Counted from the stretch's first letter, positions 34,823 to 44,988 are shown. The stretch is 64,000 nt of DNA from Paenibacillus sp. yr247 (GCF_900103825.1 NZ_FNIF01000001.1:1-64000); one strand, 5' to 3'. The notes: a model not told the origin generated them from the letters alone. Translations and numbers: made by a program.

Positions 34823-36181
34823 TTATTTATTTTTTCCCGACGGCGTAACTGTTGGCGTTTCCCCTAGAGCAGCGCCTGGTGTTGGCGATACGGAAGGCCT
34901 GCCAGTTGGAGTAACGGCTGGCGTTGGCGAAACGGTAGGTTTGCCTGATGGTGTTCCGCTAGGCGAAGGCGTCATGCTTCCTACAGGGGATGGAGACGGA
35001 GTCTCGATTACGTCAGGCGTTTGCGTGGGCTCGGGAGTTCTTGTAGCAGGAGCCTTGGCATTTGGAGTAGACGTTGTTTTGGGTTTATTGGCATGCTGCT
35101 TTTGCATGTCCGCAATATAATCCGGATTGTCGTAAGCACCGCCCGGATCAATCTTCGACAAACCATCCCAGATATTCGGAACTTGAATCTTATCCGGATG
35201 TTCAAAGACGAGCAAGGCGGAAGGCAGTCTGCGTTCGCCATATTTACTGGACGGCTTAGTTATGAGTTCTCCATTTACAACCATCTCGGAGGAAGCGCCG
35301 CCGTCTAGGAAGCCAGCGTTAATGCATCCCTCTGCCAGCAACAAATTCTGTACTTCCTTCAACGTCGCTCCAATACTGTAAGGAGGTTGACGCCCGTCGA
35401 TGACCACGAGAATAATGACGCCGTCAGCACGCTGACCAATGGCTGTCCGCGGGTTGAGGCCATCTCCTTCGATCGGTAATGCCTTACCGTTCGCAATCAC
35501 GCGAGGATAGAACGACACTGCATCTGTAACGTGCATCTTCAAGAGTTCGTCAATTGGATATTTACCTATAACGAGCTTACCTTCCTTAGTAAAGGCAACT
35601 ACGTGCTGTGGAACGGTTCCGTCCACGCCGGTGTACAAAATTTGGCCTCCCGACATTATGACACCGACCGGAGCAAAACCGTTGCCAAGCCCTTGCGGAT
35701 CGTCAAAGCCGCCGCCGTTCACGCCGGCAACCGCACCCGTGCGCTGTACCATGGAAGTTATGCGTTCTCCTTGGCCTACCGTGTTAGGTACGACAACGCG
35801 CAGAGCTCGCGGGTCGTAGACATACATTTTTTTGCCAACCCAGCCTGAACCTGAGATGTCTTCGACTTTAGTTAATTCACCTTCATGTTTGCGGATCGTA
35901 ATTGCGCTCAAATCTTGCGGTTCTTTGGCATTTGCATCGCTCATTAAGCCGATCGCGTTGATCATTTCATCGCGTTTCTTGGTACCGACGAAGATCCAAG
36001 CCCAGTCGCGGTGTTGCGTTTCGATGACAGTATTAGCCAAAAACATGCGGATATTCGTCCCTAGTGGAGTCATATATAAGAAGGTAGTGCTAAGGAATCC
36101 AAACAGCGCAGCTGCGCCCAAAATTCGCTTCAGCCAACTCCAGCCCTGTATTTGTTTGTACGTAGATGTTGCAATATTCAT
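34823..36181 (-). CDS. Membrane-anchored phosphodiester glycosidase (NAGPA-like)
   Basis: 452 residues. One N-terminal membrane helix (ILGAAALFGFLSTTFLYMTP, about 20-40) acts as an anchor. Residues ~135-330 form a phosphodiester glycosidase/NAGPA domain, with VAGVNGGGFDDPQGLGNGFA, NPRTAIGQRADGVIILVVID and the conserved CINAGFLDGGASSEMVVNGE. Members remove GlcNAc from phosphodiesters or act in exopolysaccharide formation. The C-terminal ~90 residues are a flexible Pro/Thr/Ser tail (PTPAVTPTGRPSVSPTP type), probably spanning the wall. ATG after AGGAGG. Single-gene unit. Confidence 0.88.
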   Translation of the reverse strand: MNIATSTYKQIQGWSWLKRILGAAALFGFLSTTFLYMTPLGTNIRMFLANTVIETQHRDWAWIFVGTKKRDEMINAIGLMSDANAKEPQDLSAITIRKHEGELTKVEDISGSGWVGKKMYVYDPRALRVVVPNTVGQGERITSMVQRTGAVAGVNGGGFDDPQGLGNGFAPVGVIMSGGQILYTGVDGTVPQHVVAFTKEGKLVIGKYPIDELLKMHVTDAVSFYPRVIANGKALPIEGDGLNPRTAIGQRADGVIILVVIDGRQPPYSIGATLKEVQNLLLAEGCINAGFLDGGASSEMVVNGELITKPSSKYGERRLPSALLVFEHPDKIQVPNIWDGLSKIDPGGAYDNPDYIADMQKQHANKPKTTSTPNAKAPATRTPEPTQTPDVIETPSPSPVGSMTPSPSGTPSGKPTVSPTPAVTPTGRPSVSPTPGAALGETPTVTPSGKNK

Positions 36182-36340
36182 GGTAACTCCTCCTATTTTA
36201 TTGATTTATGCTCTCTCTAAAAAAATCTCACTAATTAAATGTTAACTTTAGCAAACCAAATTACATTGTAACACTCCGTATTTTTAATGACATTGGTATT
36301 TTTTGAAATAATTGTACTCTGACTGTATATAAGACGTTAA

Positions 36341-36375
36341 AGGACAGACTAAGTATACTCATTCGTCTGTCCTTT
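36341..36375. terminator. Hairpin in a 375-base intergenic gap
   Basis: AAAGGACAGAC / GTCTGTCCTTT around a 15-base loop. The gene it would serve is not visible; the surrounding region up to the palindromic element holds no gene. Confidence 0.45.
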
Positions 36376-36456
36376 CTACGGTTAAACTTATCAATAAATT
36401 ATTTGGATTGGCAGTGTTTTTAACTGTTATTCGGGTTTAGGAATAATAGTCCATTC

Positions 36457-36528
36457 CGCTAACGGGAAATGATAGCTCAATAAAAAGGCTGCCGGAAAAG
36501 TCGGCAGCCTTCGTTACGTTAACGGACA
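36457..36528. repeat. Palindromic intergenic element, best-preserved copy
   Basis: CGCTAACGGGAAATGATAGC, then CTCAATAAAA, a hairpin AAGGCTGCCG / CGGCAGCCTT, and GTTAACGGACAG. On the minus strand the hairpin is followed by TTTTTATT, so it should terminate the MFS transcript. It is the clearest model for the family. Confidence 0.75.
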
Positions 36529-36556
36529 GAATATGCAGGTTATTGTTGTCTGACAG

Positions 36557-37807
36557 CTAGTTGCCCGCGGCTTTCACTGGTTCAGGTTGAATGCTGCCCT
36601 TCAACTTAAACAGTGGTACGAGAATGGCCACGCCCACTAGGAAGAATAAACCTGCGATCAAGAACAGCGGAACGAGTGAAATCGCGTTTTTGATCGCCCC
36701 GGACAGCATCATCGTAAAAACCATCGAACCCATAAACAGCGGAGTCAGAATGCCGTTTACCCGGCCGATGAACGATTCCTCCGTATTTTTCAAAATCAAC
36801 GTATTGATCCCGATCTGAATGCACGGCATTGCGCCCCCGCATATGAACTGGAGACCCAGCGTGAACCAATAATCCGTCGAGAGCCCCATGGCGATCATCA
36901 CCAAGCTGTTGACCGCCAAGCCGAACGCTAGAAGTTTCTGCGGCGAAACTTTGCTGGAGAAGCTCATAACCAGCATGCCGCCAATAATCATCGCCACGCC
37001 GTTGACCAATAGGAACCACTGCAAATAATTCTCCGGCTTTCCAATCCGCTCTGTAATGAGGAAGATGCCCATCGGCTGAATAAGGCCGAAAGCGAGCCCC
37101 GCGGCAATATACCCGCCGCCTAGTGTACGGAGTATAGTGCTGGACCATACATAGTGGAACCCCGCCTTAATGTCTTCCAACAAGTGTGACTTTTGTTCCT
37201 CACCTTCGTCTTGACGATCGCGTCGCAGGAAGGATAGCGAAGCAGCCGACAACAGAAAGGCAACGCCCATTATGCCAATTGCCGTCTCGATGCCATAGCT
37301 CTGGTAAACGTAGGTGCCGACTACCGGTCCGAAAATCATAAATACCGCGAACAACGTTTGATATACCGACATGCCCATTTGTACTAAATGTTCAGGCACA
37401 TGCACCCTGAATAGCTTCATGCCGGCGGGTTGCGAAAATTGAGATAATGTTGTAGACACTAACGTCGCGAAAAATACAGCTTTCCACGAACCGTTCGCCA
37501 TTGCAAAAAGCACCGCGAGAATGGAAATCGCACTTAACAGGTCGCACCACACCATTGTCCTTTTCGGCCTCCACCGGTCTGCGAACGTCCCTCCAATAAA
37601 CGAAAATACGAATATCGGTGCGAACTCCGCGACGGAGATAAGCGATACGGCGAACGCGTCGTTATTAGTCATTTTTTTGACGAAAAGCAGGATGGCGATA
37701 TTTCGCACCCAAATACCGATTTGCAGAAATAACGTGGACATAAAAATCGCTTGCACGAACCGGTTGCTAAGCAACGAGGATGCCGAAGCAGATTGATTGA
37801 CAATCAT
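36557..37807 (-). CDS. MFS exporter (DHA3/MFS_3 type)
   Basis: 416 residues, 12 helices. The first loop FIGGTFADRWRPKRTMVWCD is the MFS A motif. Residues 1-50 include RFVQAIFMSTLFLQIGIWVR and AFAVSLISVAEFAPIFVFSF, as in macrolide/enterobactin-type exporters. LRRDRQDEGEEQKSHLLEDI is the large central loop. It probably exports drugs or a siderophore by proton exchange; no siderophore genes are nearby. ATG preceded by a GGAAGAG site. No regulator is adjacent. Confidence 0.88.
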   Translation of the reverse strand: MIVNQSASASSLLSNRFVQAIFMSTLFLQIGIWVRNIAILLFVKKMTNNDAFAVSLISVAEFAPIFVFSFIGGTFADRWRPKRTMVWCDLLSAISILAVLFAMANGSWKAVFFATLVSTTLSQFSQPAGMKLFRVHVPEHLVQMGMSVYQTLFAVFMIFGPVVGTYVYQSYGIETAIGIMGVAFLLSAASLSFLRRDRQDEGEEQKSHLLEDIKAGFHYVWSSTILRTLGGGYIAAGLAFGLIQPMGIFLITERIGKPENYLQWFLLVNGVAMIIGGMLVMSFSSKVSPQKLLAFGLAVNSLVMIAMGLSTDYWFTLGLQFICGGAMPCIQIGINTLILKNTEESFIGRVNGILTPLFMGSMVFTMMLSGAIKNAISLVPLFLIAGLFFLVGVAILVPLFKLKGSIQPEPVKAAGN

Positions 37808-38014
37808 GAATCTCTTCCTTTCATTTATCGTTTTTTCTTTGAAATACAGTAGTTCCCTATAAGTAAATTTTACAAGACAGTCTATTTACCAAAAAGGTTC
37901 GCCAGTACGAAAGATCCCTCCGTCCCGAGACCGATTCCTCTTCTCTTATATTAGGTAGCTTTTTTTGTTTTTTTGGGTAAGATGTTTGTATGAATCGAAA
38001 GGAGCAAAAGACAA

Positions 38015-38491
38015 ATGAAGAATAACAAACCAGTAAAATTGGATGATCTAGTCAGTGAAATTGAACTTAATATTGATGATACGTTTACTTTTATAAACAC
38101 TAAAACAGGAGAAGTTATTACATTAATGAGAGAAGAAATCGGGGCTGCTGAAGATGAAAAGCCAATCGGGAAATTTCCTGAATGGCAAAGGGAGAACATT
38201 GAAAAAGCAATTAGCATTGTTGAGGATGAAGACGGGATCTACGTTGACTTCACATTGAGAAACGACATCAACGAATATGAAATGATAGAGGATTTTATTG
38301 GGACTCTAGTGGATGAAGATATTCGAGAAGAACTATATGAAGCTATTCAAGGAAGAGGAGCATTTCGGAGATTTAAGGATGGGATTATAGAACATGGTGT
38401 CGATAAACAATGGTACAAGTACAAAGAAATTAAGATAAAGGAACTAGTAATTGAATGGTGTAAGGAACAGGATATTGAAATCCAGGCATAA
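38015..38491 (+). CDS. UPF0158 family protein
   Basis: 158 residues, ATG after AAAGGAG. The UPF0158 pattern is VKLDDLVSEIELNIDDTFTF then FPEWQRENIEKAISIVEDED, FTLRNDINEYEMIEDFIGTL and the conserved GRGAFRRFKDGIIEHGVDKQ-W-Y. It is an acidic cytosolic protein. Function unknown; similar proteins are common in Firmicutes. It is AT-richer than its neighbours and converges with the next gene, only 20 bases apart. Confidence 0.85.
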   Translation: MKNNKPVKLDDLVSEIELNIDDTFTFINTKTGEVITLMREEIGAAEDEKPIGKFPEWQRENIEKAISIVEDEDGIYVDFTLRNDINEYEMIEDFIGTLVDEDIREELYEAIQGRGAFRRFKDGIIEHGVDKQWYKYKEIKIKELVIEWCKEQDIEIQA

Positions 38492-38511
38492 GAATGGCAC
38501 CTATTCCTGCG

Positions 38512-39309
38512 TTATTCAACGTTCCACTCAACATGAAAGCTCCCTTTGAAATCAAATCCATTCATGACGAGCCGGATAACCCCGTCTTTACGTATTGGAA
38601 TTTTTGACCAATACATGCTTGTGTATTTGGATTCTGCAAGATTATTGGACATGCTGACCTCGTGGCCGTCCTCGTCAAACGTTCTCATGCTGTAGCTTTG
38701 GTTATTCCCATGTGTGGCTTGGATGGTCAGGTTGATCGTCTGTCCTTTCATTACGAGAATCGGAATCTCATGCTTTCCGTTAAACATTTCGAATTGAACG
38801 TCATAAGAAGTCGCGGTAGCCGACTCTACCCACTGCTTTTTTATCGTAAAATCTTGTTTGGAAATGAAAAAAAACGCTAGCGGAATAAGAATGGACAAAA
38901 CGATTCGAAACCAAACGATTCGTTCGGCGATCAAGGTGCCGCCAAAAAAAATAAACGCCATGATCGTTGCAAACACGCAGGCAATGTATCTGAACTCATC
39001 ATCCCCAGGCAGCACCATAAAATAGATGAATGCAGAGGCTCCAAATAAGGCGGCTTTTACGAGAATGATGTTTTGCTGGATCCACCGCGTCAGGCCATCG
39101 ATCAATATCGAGGATGCAACCCCAAATACCCAAAAAAATAAAACCAACGGTTTTGAAAAGACGCTTTCCGAGAATGCAACCCCGTCAAAATGGCGGCTTA
39201 GCAAAACAAGCAGCGCCATGATTGTGTAGGCAAATCCGGCCCCTGCGAGTTTAGACAACAAGTAATTTAAGGCGAGCAACCCATTCGATTTGCCCAAAAT
39301 TAATTTCAT
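38512..39309 (-). CDS. Polytopic membrane protein with extracytoplasmic C-terminal domain
   Basis: 265 residues from the ATG that follows GGAAGGGTGG. Five helices fill residues ~8-165 (for example AGFAYTIMALLVLLSRHF, VFGVASSILIDGL, IMAFIFFGGTLIAERIVWF). The last 100 residues are beta-strand-like (QFEMFNGKHEIPILVMKGQT, IRKDGVIRLVMNGFDFKGSF) and end in HVEWNVE, as in small Ig-like or carbohydrate-binding folds. No known family is recognised. It is likely an envelope protein whose outer domain binds something; this is inference. Confidence 0.65.
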   Translation of the reverse strand: MKLILGKSNGLLALNYLLSKLAGAGFAYTIMALLVLLSRHFDGVAFSESVFSKPLVLFFWVFGVASSILIDGLTRWIQQNIILVKAALFGASAFIYFMVLPGDDEFRYIACVFATIMAFIFFGGTLIAERIVWFRIVLSILIPLAFFFISKQDFTIKKQWVESATATSYDVQFEMFNGKHEIPILVMKGQTINLTIQATHGNNQSYSMRTFDEDGHEVSMSNNLAESKYTSMYWSKIPIRKDGVIRLVMNGFDFKGSFHVEWNVE

Positions 39310-39437
39310 CAAAACCACCCTTCCTAACTTGATCGTTTTCTGCGAGAATTTTTTAACGTTATTCACTAATACGCAGACGCGTCGGTGACAATGCCTGACT
39401 GGATGGTCATATTTAAAGGGATCAGTTTGCCGCGTCA

Positions 39438-39449
39438 GCTAACGGGCAG
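39438..39449. repeat. Right-hand end of palindromic element
   Basis: GCTAACGGGCAG, identical to the copy at 6420. No hairpin half is left. Confidence 0.4.
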
Positions 39450-39598
39450 CATGGTTTAACAAACCTCCACGCCAATTAGCAAAAAATGTTATAATATGGA
39501 TAGTAAATTGACCTTTAACGATGTAATCAAACGATATCAAACGATGTGATCTTGGTTTAAGACAGCACTTTTTTCAAGAGGAAAGTGAGAGAATCATT

Positions 39599-40174
39599 AT
39601 GGTAAAACCATTGTTGATTATTGTGAACGGTCTTCCTGGTACTGGAAAGACAACCTTAGCAAGACGGCTTGCAGCAGATGTGCGTTTTCCATTGTTTTCT
39701 AGAGACGGTATATATGAGACCCTCTATGATGCCCTGGAATGTCAAAGCAATGGATGTCCCCCTTTGATCGGATCTTCAACGTTTACCCTCCTCTATTCCT
39801 ACGCAAGTTCATTGTTAACAGTTGGACAATCGTTGGTGATTGAGGGATTTTTTGGTCGACCGGAACTAAGAAGTGCTGAGTTTCTCCAACTGAAACTTGC
39901 TTGCGATTTTCAGCCATTTCAAATAGTGTGTAAGACAGATGGGGAAGTCCTCTTGGAGCGTTTCCTTATGCGTATGAATTCCGTAGAACGACATATCGGT
40001 CATCAAGATCTGGAATGGATTGAACAAGAACAAAACAAAGAGCGGCTCTTACAGGGACATCTTATGCCTCTTGCGCTCGGTGGTACGGTCGTTGAAATCG
40101 ACACCACTACTCCTCACAGTTTTGATTATGCTGAACTACTTCAGCAAGTTCGAGCTGTTCAAATCAACACGTAA
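39599..40174 (+). CDS. P-loop kinase-like protein (AAA_33)
   Basis: 191 residues, ATG after GAGGAAAGTGAGAG. Walker A IIVNGLPGTGKTTLARRLAA at residues 6-25, a base-binding SRDGIYETLYD and a lid region with GEVLLERFLMRMNSVERH. This is the fold of small kinases such as gluconate kinase, chloramphenicol phosphotransferase and zeta-type toxins. The substrate is unknown. No antitoxin-like gene stands next to it, so a toxin role is unlikely. Confidence 0.8.
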   Translation: MVKPLLIIVNGLPGTGKTTLARRLAADVRFPLFSRDGIYETLYDALECQSNGCPPLIGSSTFTLLYSYASSLLTVGQSLVIEGFFGRPELRSAEFLQLKLACDFQPFQIVCKTDGEVLLERFLMRMNSVERHIGHQDLEWIEQEQNKERLLQGHLMPLALGGTVVEIDTTTPHSFDYAELLQQVRAVQINT

Positions 40175-40319
40175 TCTCACCTTGCAACTTTGGGGTGAAC
40201 ATTTGAAAAAAATCCGTGGGTACAGAAAGTTCTATTTGGTCGAAAAGTTGAAATAGAATTTGCATGTGAAAAGGGTATAATAAATTGGTTTTAGGTAAAA
40301 GAAAAGACGAAGAAACAAA

Positions 40320-41819
40320 ATGACAAATGAAACAGGAGATATGATGACAGAGAAAAAAGCAATCATAAAAACAGGATGGAACTTCGACAACAGTTATGCT
40401 CGTCTGCCGGAATCACTTTTTACGAGGCTTAATCCAGCTCCTGTACGCTCACCGAAGGTAGTTATTCTTAATGATCAGCTGGCAACAACCCTGGGGTTAA
40501 ACGTCCAATCGCTGCAAAGCAATGATGGCGCAGCGGCGCTTGCCGGCAACCAGATTCCCGAAGGCGCTTTGCCTCTTGCTCAAGCATATGCAGGGCATCA
40601 ATTCGGGCATTTTAACCGGTTAGGGGACGGCCGGGCGCTGCTGCTTGGCGAACAGATCACTCCCCACGGTGTGAGGGTTGATATTCAGCTTAAGGGTTCA
40701 GGTAGGACGCCATACTCCCGCGGGGGCGATGGTCGAGCGGCACTTGGACCGATGCTGCGTGAATACATCATCAGTGAAGCCATGCATGCGCTTGGTATTC
40801 CAACAACACGCAGCCTAGCGGTGGTAACAACAGGTGAATCCATAATCCGTGAAACCGAGCAGCCCGGTGCAATTCTTACCCGCGTGGCTGCCAGTCATCT
40901 GCGCGTAGGCACCTTTCAATATGTTTCAAAATATGGCACTGCCCAGGAACTCCGAGCCCTGGCTGACTACACATTACAAAGACATTTTCCGGAAGTTGAC
41001 ACTGATGAGAACCGCTATCTTATCCTGCTTCAGGAAGTGATTAAGCGTCAGGCCTTGCTCATTGCCAAATGGCAGCTCGTTGGCTTTATTCATGGGGTGA
41101 TGAACACCGACAACATGGCTATTAGTGGAGAAACCATTGATTATGGTCCTTGCGCCTTCATGGATGCCTATGATCCGGCAACGGTATTCAGTTCCATTGA
41201 CATGCAGGGGCGCTATGCCTATGGCAATCAGCCATATATTGCCGCGTGGAATCTAGCCAGATTTGCTGAAACCCTATTGCCTTTGCTGCATGACAACGAG
41301 GCGCAGGCTATCAAGCTAGCCGAGGATGCGATTGCAAGTTTTTCCGAGTTGTATCACCGTAATTGGTTCGGGGGAATGAGGGCAAAACTAGGAATCTTTT
41401 ACGAAGAACAACAGGATGAATCTCTTATTAAAGACCTGCTCAATATGATGCAGAAGTATCGTGCGGACTATACCAATACCTTCCGTGCATTAACTTTTGA
41501 TAAACCGGAAGATACGGCCCTGTTTGGCACCACGGAATTTGCTCAGTGGCATGAGTTGTGGAAGGAGAGACTAGGCAGGCAGCAGGAACCAAAAGCCTCC
41601 TCACATCAGTCGATGCGCAGCAGCAATCCTGCGATAATTCCGCGCAACCACCGAGTAGAAGACGCACTAGAAGCCGCAGTCAAACAAGGAGACTATAGCG
41701 TGATGGAGAGGCTTCTTGATGTTCTTTCGAGCCCTTACGCGCACTCCCCCGAACAGGCTGATTACTTTACTCTGCCTGCGCAATCAACCCATCCTTATCG
41801 AACCTTTTGCGGTACCTGA
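40320..41819 (+). CDS. selO: Protein adenylyltransferase SelO (YdiU/UPF0061)
   Basis: 499 residues, close to the full length of SelO. Motifs: [40 protein letters not shown] with [20 protein letters not shown] for ATP binding, and [23 protein letters not shown] carrying the catalytic/metal Asp residues. SelO is a pseudokinase-fold enzyme that transfers AMP from ATP to Ser, Thr or Tyr of proteins in oxidative stress response. The C-terminal FCGT lacks the selenocysteine found in some eukaryotic forms. Start: 40320 gives the longest frame; ATGs at 40341 and 40344 have the better CAGGAG site and may be the real start. Confidence 0.9.
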   Translation: MTNETGDMMTEKKAIIKTGWNFDNSYARLPESLFTRLNPAPVRSPKVVILNDQLATTLGLNVQSLQSNDGAAALAGNQIPEGALPLAQAYAGHQFGHFNRLGDGRALLLGEQITPHGVRVDIQLKGSGRTPYSRGGDGRAALGPMLREYIISEAMHALGIPTTRSLAVVTTGESIIRETEQPGAILTRVAASHLRVGTFQYVSKYGTAQELRALADYTLQRHFPEVDTDENRYLILLQEVIKRQALLIAKWQLVGFIHGVMNTDNMAISGETIDYGPCAFMDAYDPATVFSSIDMQGRYAYGNQPYIAAWNLARFAETLLPLLHDNEAQAIKLAEDAIASFSELYHRNWFGGMRAKLGIFYEEQQDESLIKDLLNMMQKYRADYTNTFRALTFDKPEDTALFGTTEFAQWHELWKERLGRQQEPKASSHQSMRSSNPAIIPRNHRVEDALEAAVKQGDYSVMERLLDVLSSPYAHSPEQADYFTLPAQSTHPYRTFCGT

Positions 41820-41858
41820 TATTGAAGCATTAGATCATATTAAGCAGATAAATTAAAT

Positions 41859-41909
41859 CACCGTCATTTTCTAGGTTCAATGAACCCAAGAGGATGACGG
41901 TGTTTTTTG
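41859..41909 (+). terminator. Terminator of selO
   Basis: CACCGTCAT pairs with ATGACGGTG; an inner stem GGTTCA / TGAACC extends it. T6 follows. Confidence 0.85.
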
Positions 41910-42077
41910 TGGAAAGAAGCTTTGTTCGGAGTGCCTTGAGGAGCCGGAACACTCCGTCCATCACCAATTCGTGGAATCGAAAACCTACAGTAACGGTGTG
42001 ATAGGGGGGACATATCGGGCCCGAGCGAGCTGGAGACTAATCTAAGAAGCAGCCGTTCATGTTCCGAAAAGGGAGGG

Positions 42078-43928
42078 TTACCGCATAGTCTGTGTAGGCA
42101 CTAATCGCTTTCGATTCCGCTGCTCGTTCAGAAGCAAAGACATGAAGGAATGAATTGCTTGCGTTTCTTCCGTTGAAAAGTCTGTGAAGGCAAGATTTCG
42201 GGTCTCGAGTGGGTCTTCTGTCAGATTATATAGCTCGTATTCATCTGGCACTGGTTCGGTCTTAATTGTAATGCTGCAGCGGTTTGAACCGTTTCCTTCG
42301 AAGGTTTCAAGCGTCACATCGCTAGTTCCCGGCTGGCTCCAAAATTGATCGTTGTCATAGTATCGGGAGTATTTCCATAGTTCTTTCTTCTGATGCCTAG
42401 TTAAAGATACGAGTATGGTTTCGATGTGATTCGGTTGGATGACAGCATAATAAGGAATTCCAAGCGGATTAACCTGATGTTGACCGCGCGTCACGTCGTC
42501 ATCGCTCATAAAGTAAACGGGTTCGTCAGGATTGTTATTGTCACGACTGAGGTCGAGTATAGAAGGAGAGAGATCACGTCCGACTAAAGGATGCACTTCG
42601 CTGAACCTTTTCCGCAAACGATTGTGGAGTTCCTCCACGTCTGCATTTGCCAATCCTAGAAGTGTCGGCAGGAGATCAACGTGGCTTGTAAGGTTATCGA
42701 AATTTTCATGTTGCGCAAATAAATGCGTGTTATGAATAATAAGAGGCACATGGATCATCTCTTCGTAAGCGCAATACCATTTTTGATGCAGATACCCATG
42801 AGCGCCAAGTAAATCTCCATGATCCGATGTGAAAATGACAATCGTTTGCTCATAGAACGAAGACTTTGTAAGGCTATCGAAAACCTTATTTACTTGCTGA
42901 TCGGCTTTTTTTTGCAGCTGGTAATATAACTTGCTGTAATGAGGTTGGTTCCAAATCGGCTGCAGCGCTTGCGGATAGGTTGCCCGGTAGCTTGCCTGGC
43001 ATCGTGGTTTTGTGCTCAGAGATTCGAATAGGGTTGGCGGGGGGCTCGGCTGTGGCATAGGTTCTACTGCAAAATTGAACATTGGATGATGTGCTGTCAA
43101 TGCTCCGTATAGCACGATATCGTGAGGGTTCACGAAAGACGCAACAATGAGCCATGGTTGTATATCACCATCGGCCCGTTTCTTGCGATCAAGGGACTCG
43201 ATAAGTTCAACCACTTCCTCCGCATAACACACGTCGCGGCCGCTTACACCGATGGAAGCGGATGAAGCGGAGTTCCTGGGATTTTTCCCGTGTGGCTCCG
43301 GTCCGACCCAACCTGAGAATCCGTAATCATCTAGTGGATCAGCCTGAATATACAATTCTTCTTTCTTTTTATCAGGGATACCGGTTATTGACTCATAACT
43401 CGTTAAGCTTTTGTGCGTGCCTGGCGTGACGATGTCTTCATGGGAAATATGCCATTTTCCTTTGTAAAAGGTACGATAGCCTGCTTCCCGGAAATAATCG
43501 CCCATGGTTGGCACGGTGTTTTTGTTTAACCAAAACATATCGGAGTCGAAGGCTTCCTTGGCGATCCCGTCCGTCTGACTGACACCATGGAGAGATGGAT
43601 ACTGTCCGGTAAATAGTGTGGCCCGACTGGGACAGCAAGCCGCACTGCCGATGTAATGTCGATGAAATTCAAGACCATTTGCTCTTAAGCGCTCGTGTGC
43701 AACGAGATTGTTTTTGCGCCATTCTTGAATTTCATGATTCTCATATACAGGAGGATATCGTTCCTCATCGACGAGAATGACAAGAAAGTTAGGCTTCTGA
43801 AGACTTTGATTGTGCTTCATGATAAGTTGTAAACATACTGTTTTAGCATTATGGCCATTCGTCCATTGTTCATGTTTGTTCACTCCGTTTTCCGTTTTTA
43901 GAGTATATGAATTGGGACTTTTGTCCAA
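42078..43928 (-). CDS. Sulfatase-family hydrolase without clear signal peptide
   Basis: 616 residues. The sulfatase signature AACCPSRATLFTGQYPSLHG has the C-x-P-S-R site (C98, P100, R102) whose first Cys becomes formylglycine. Metal ligands include LVILVDEERYPP (Asp near 53) and IVIFTSDHGDLLGAHG; KGKWHISHEDI provides Lys and His of the active site. Substrates of the family are sulfate or phosphonate esters. No export signal precedes the domain, so a cytosolic enzyme is likely, unlike most polysaccharide sulfatases. No maturase gene is in the window. The start is uncertain: the first ~35 residues are poorly conserved in type, and MKHNQSLQKPN could be the beginning. Confidence 0.85.
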   Translation of the reverse strand: MDKSPNSYTLKTENGVNKHEQWTNGHNAKTVCLQLIMKHNQSLQKPNFLVILVDEERYPPVYENHEIQEWRKNNLVAHERLRANGLEFHRHYIGSAACCPSRATLFTGQYPSLHGVSQTDGIAKEAFDSDMFWLNKNTVPTMGDYFREAGYRTFYKGKWHISHEDIVTPGTHKSLTSYESITGIPDKKKEELYIQADPLDDYGFSGWVGPEPHGKNPRNSASSASIGVSGRDVCYAEEVVELIESLDRKKRADGDIQPWLIVASFVNPHDIVLYGALTAHHPMFNFAVEPMPQPSPPPTLFESLSTKPRCQASYRATYPQALQPIWNQPHYSKLYYQLQKKADQQVNKVFDSLTKSSFYEQTIVIFTSDHGDLLGAHGYLHQKWYCAYEEMIHVPLIIHNTHLFAQHENFDNLTSHVDLLPTLLGLANADVEELHNRLRKRFSEVHPLVGRDLSPSILDLSRDNNNPDEPVYFMSDDDVTRGQHQVNPLGIPYYAVIQPNHIETILVSLTRHQKKELWKYSRYYDNDQFWSQPGTSDVTLETFEGNGSNRCSITIKTEPVPDEYELYNLTEDPLETRNLAFTDFSTEETQAIHSFMSLLLNEQRNRKRLVPTQTMR

Positions 43929-44173
43929 TGCATTCCGTTCGACGACGAGTCTATGAAGGTGATCTTCGACATCCCTTGTTATGCTTAAAGTTCTAACTGG
44001 CAGAATAACTTAGTAGCATTTTTTTATTCTTATGGATGTTACTTTTCAAAAACGGAGATTTTCTATAATCTCAAGTAAGTTTTTTGTTTATTAAAATAAC
44101 AGCAGAAGAATAAATGATAGGTTACAATGAATAGGCATAGAGAATAATCTAAAATTTAGGAGGCTTGAGAAGA

Positions 44174-44629
44174 ATGAGAGATTCTTTTGTATTCGGAATG
44201 TTGGCCAAAAACCGTGGTCGGTTGCTTCAGTTGGTTGAGGGATGTCCAGAGGACAAACGCAATGTTGTGCCTGAAGGCTTTAACAACAGTGTTCATTGGC
44301 AGATCGGACATGTTCTTACGGTTACTGAGCGCTTGGTGTTCGGTCTTGCAGAACAAGCTCCGGTCCTTTCAGCGGACTACCAAACCTTTTTCGGGAACGG
44401 TACGAAACCAGCAGATTGGCAAGAAGAACCGCCTGGATGGGATTTATTAATGGCTCAGCTGAAAGAACAATCTAACCGGATTTGCGAGTCGTTGAAGGAC
44501 AAGCTGGAAGTGTCAGTGAAGGAGAACTTTCTGAAAGCTGAGTCTGTAGGAGAGTTGATCGTCTCAAGTGTGCTGCATGAAGTCAATCATGCCGGTACCA
44601 TCTCCGCTATGCTGAAGGTGCTGAAATAA
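44174..44629 (+). CDS. DinB-like protein
   Basis: 151 residues, ATG ten bases after AGGAGG; a TTG three codons earlier is too close to the site. Four-helix DinB fold indicated by FGMLAKNRGRLLQLVEG, the metal histidine region NNSVHWQIGHVLTVTERLVF and the C-terminal VSSVLHEVNHAGTISAML. The three histidines (after VHWQ, in QIGH and HEVNH) fit a metal site. DinB_2 proteins include bacillithiol S-transferases and thiol-dependent metal enzymes; the role here is not known. Ends at a clean terminator. Confidence 0.85.
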   Translation: MRDSFVFGMLAKNRGRLLQLVEGCPEDKRNVVPEGFNNSVHWQIGHVLTVTERLVFGLAEQAPVLSADYQTFFGNGTKPADWQEEPPGWDLLMAQLKEQSNRICESLKDKLEVSVKENFLKAESVGELIVSSVLHEVNHAGTISAMLKVLK

Positions 44630-44646
44630 TTAAACAGAGTAAAATA

Positions 44647-44684
44647 AAAACAGCAGTTCATAGGCTTACGGACTGCTGTTTTTT
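44647..44684 (+). terminator. Rho-independent terminator
   Basis: AAACAGCAGT / ACTGCTGTTT stem followed by T-run. Confidence 0.8.
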
Positions 44685-44793
44685 GTGTGTGCCAGCATGG
44701 ATGCTACATAGGTTAGCGTACGTTGGGAGTGACAACGCAACAAGTAAAAGCCCTTACTGCCGAAAGGGTAGGAAAGTAAATAGAGCGATCGTA

Positions 44794-44988
44794 TTAAGCA
44801 CGAGGAGCACTATCAAACTTACCTTTGTGTGTCAAATCACAGAAAGGCTTTTTATCTGATAGTCCACAGCGACAGAGAATAAAAGATTCTGTGGTCTCAA
44901 AGTGATTCCCTACTGCATCCACCATTTCTACTTTACCCATAATACGTAATGGACCGTTATCATTTACTTTAATCGTTACATCGGACAT
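44794..44988 (-). CDS. CDGSH iron-sulfur domain protein
   Basis: 64 residues. The cluster-binding element CRCGLSDKKPFCDLTH (residues ~39-54) carries the three Cys and one His that hold a [2Fe-2S] cluster in mitoNEET-like proteins. The usual CDG(S/T)H reads CDLTH here, a conservative variation seen in bacteria. No membrane anchor. It probably handles electron or cluster transfer in the cytosol. GGGATTGG-type site before the ATG. Confidence 0.85.
   Translation of the reverse strand: MSDVTIKVNDNGPLRIMGKVEMVDAVGNHFETTESFILCRCGLSDKKPFCDLTHKGKFDSAPRA

Noticed and set aside
39599..40174. Zeta-type toxin interpretation of the P-loop kinase
   Set aside because: Walker A alone is not diagnostic, and no antitoxin gene lies upstream.
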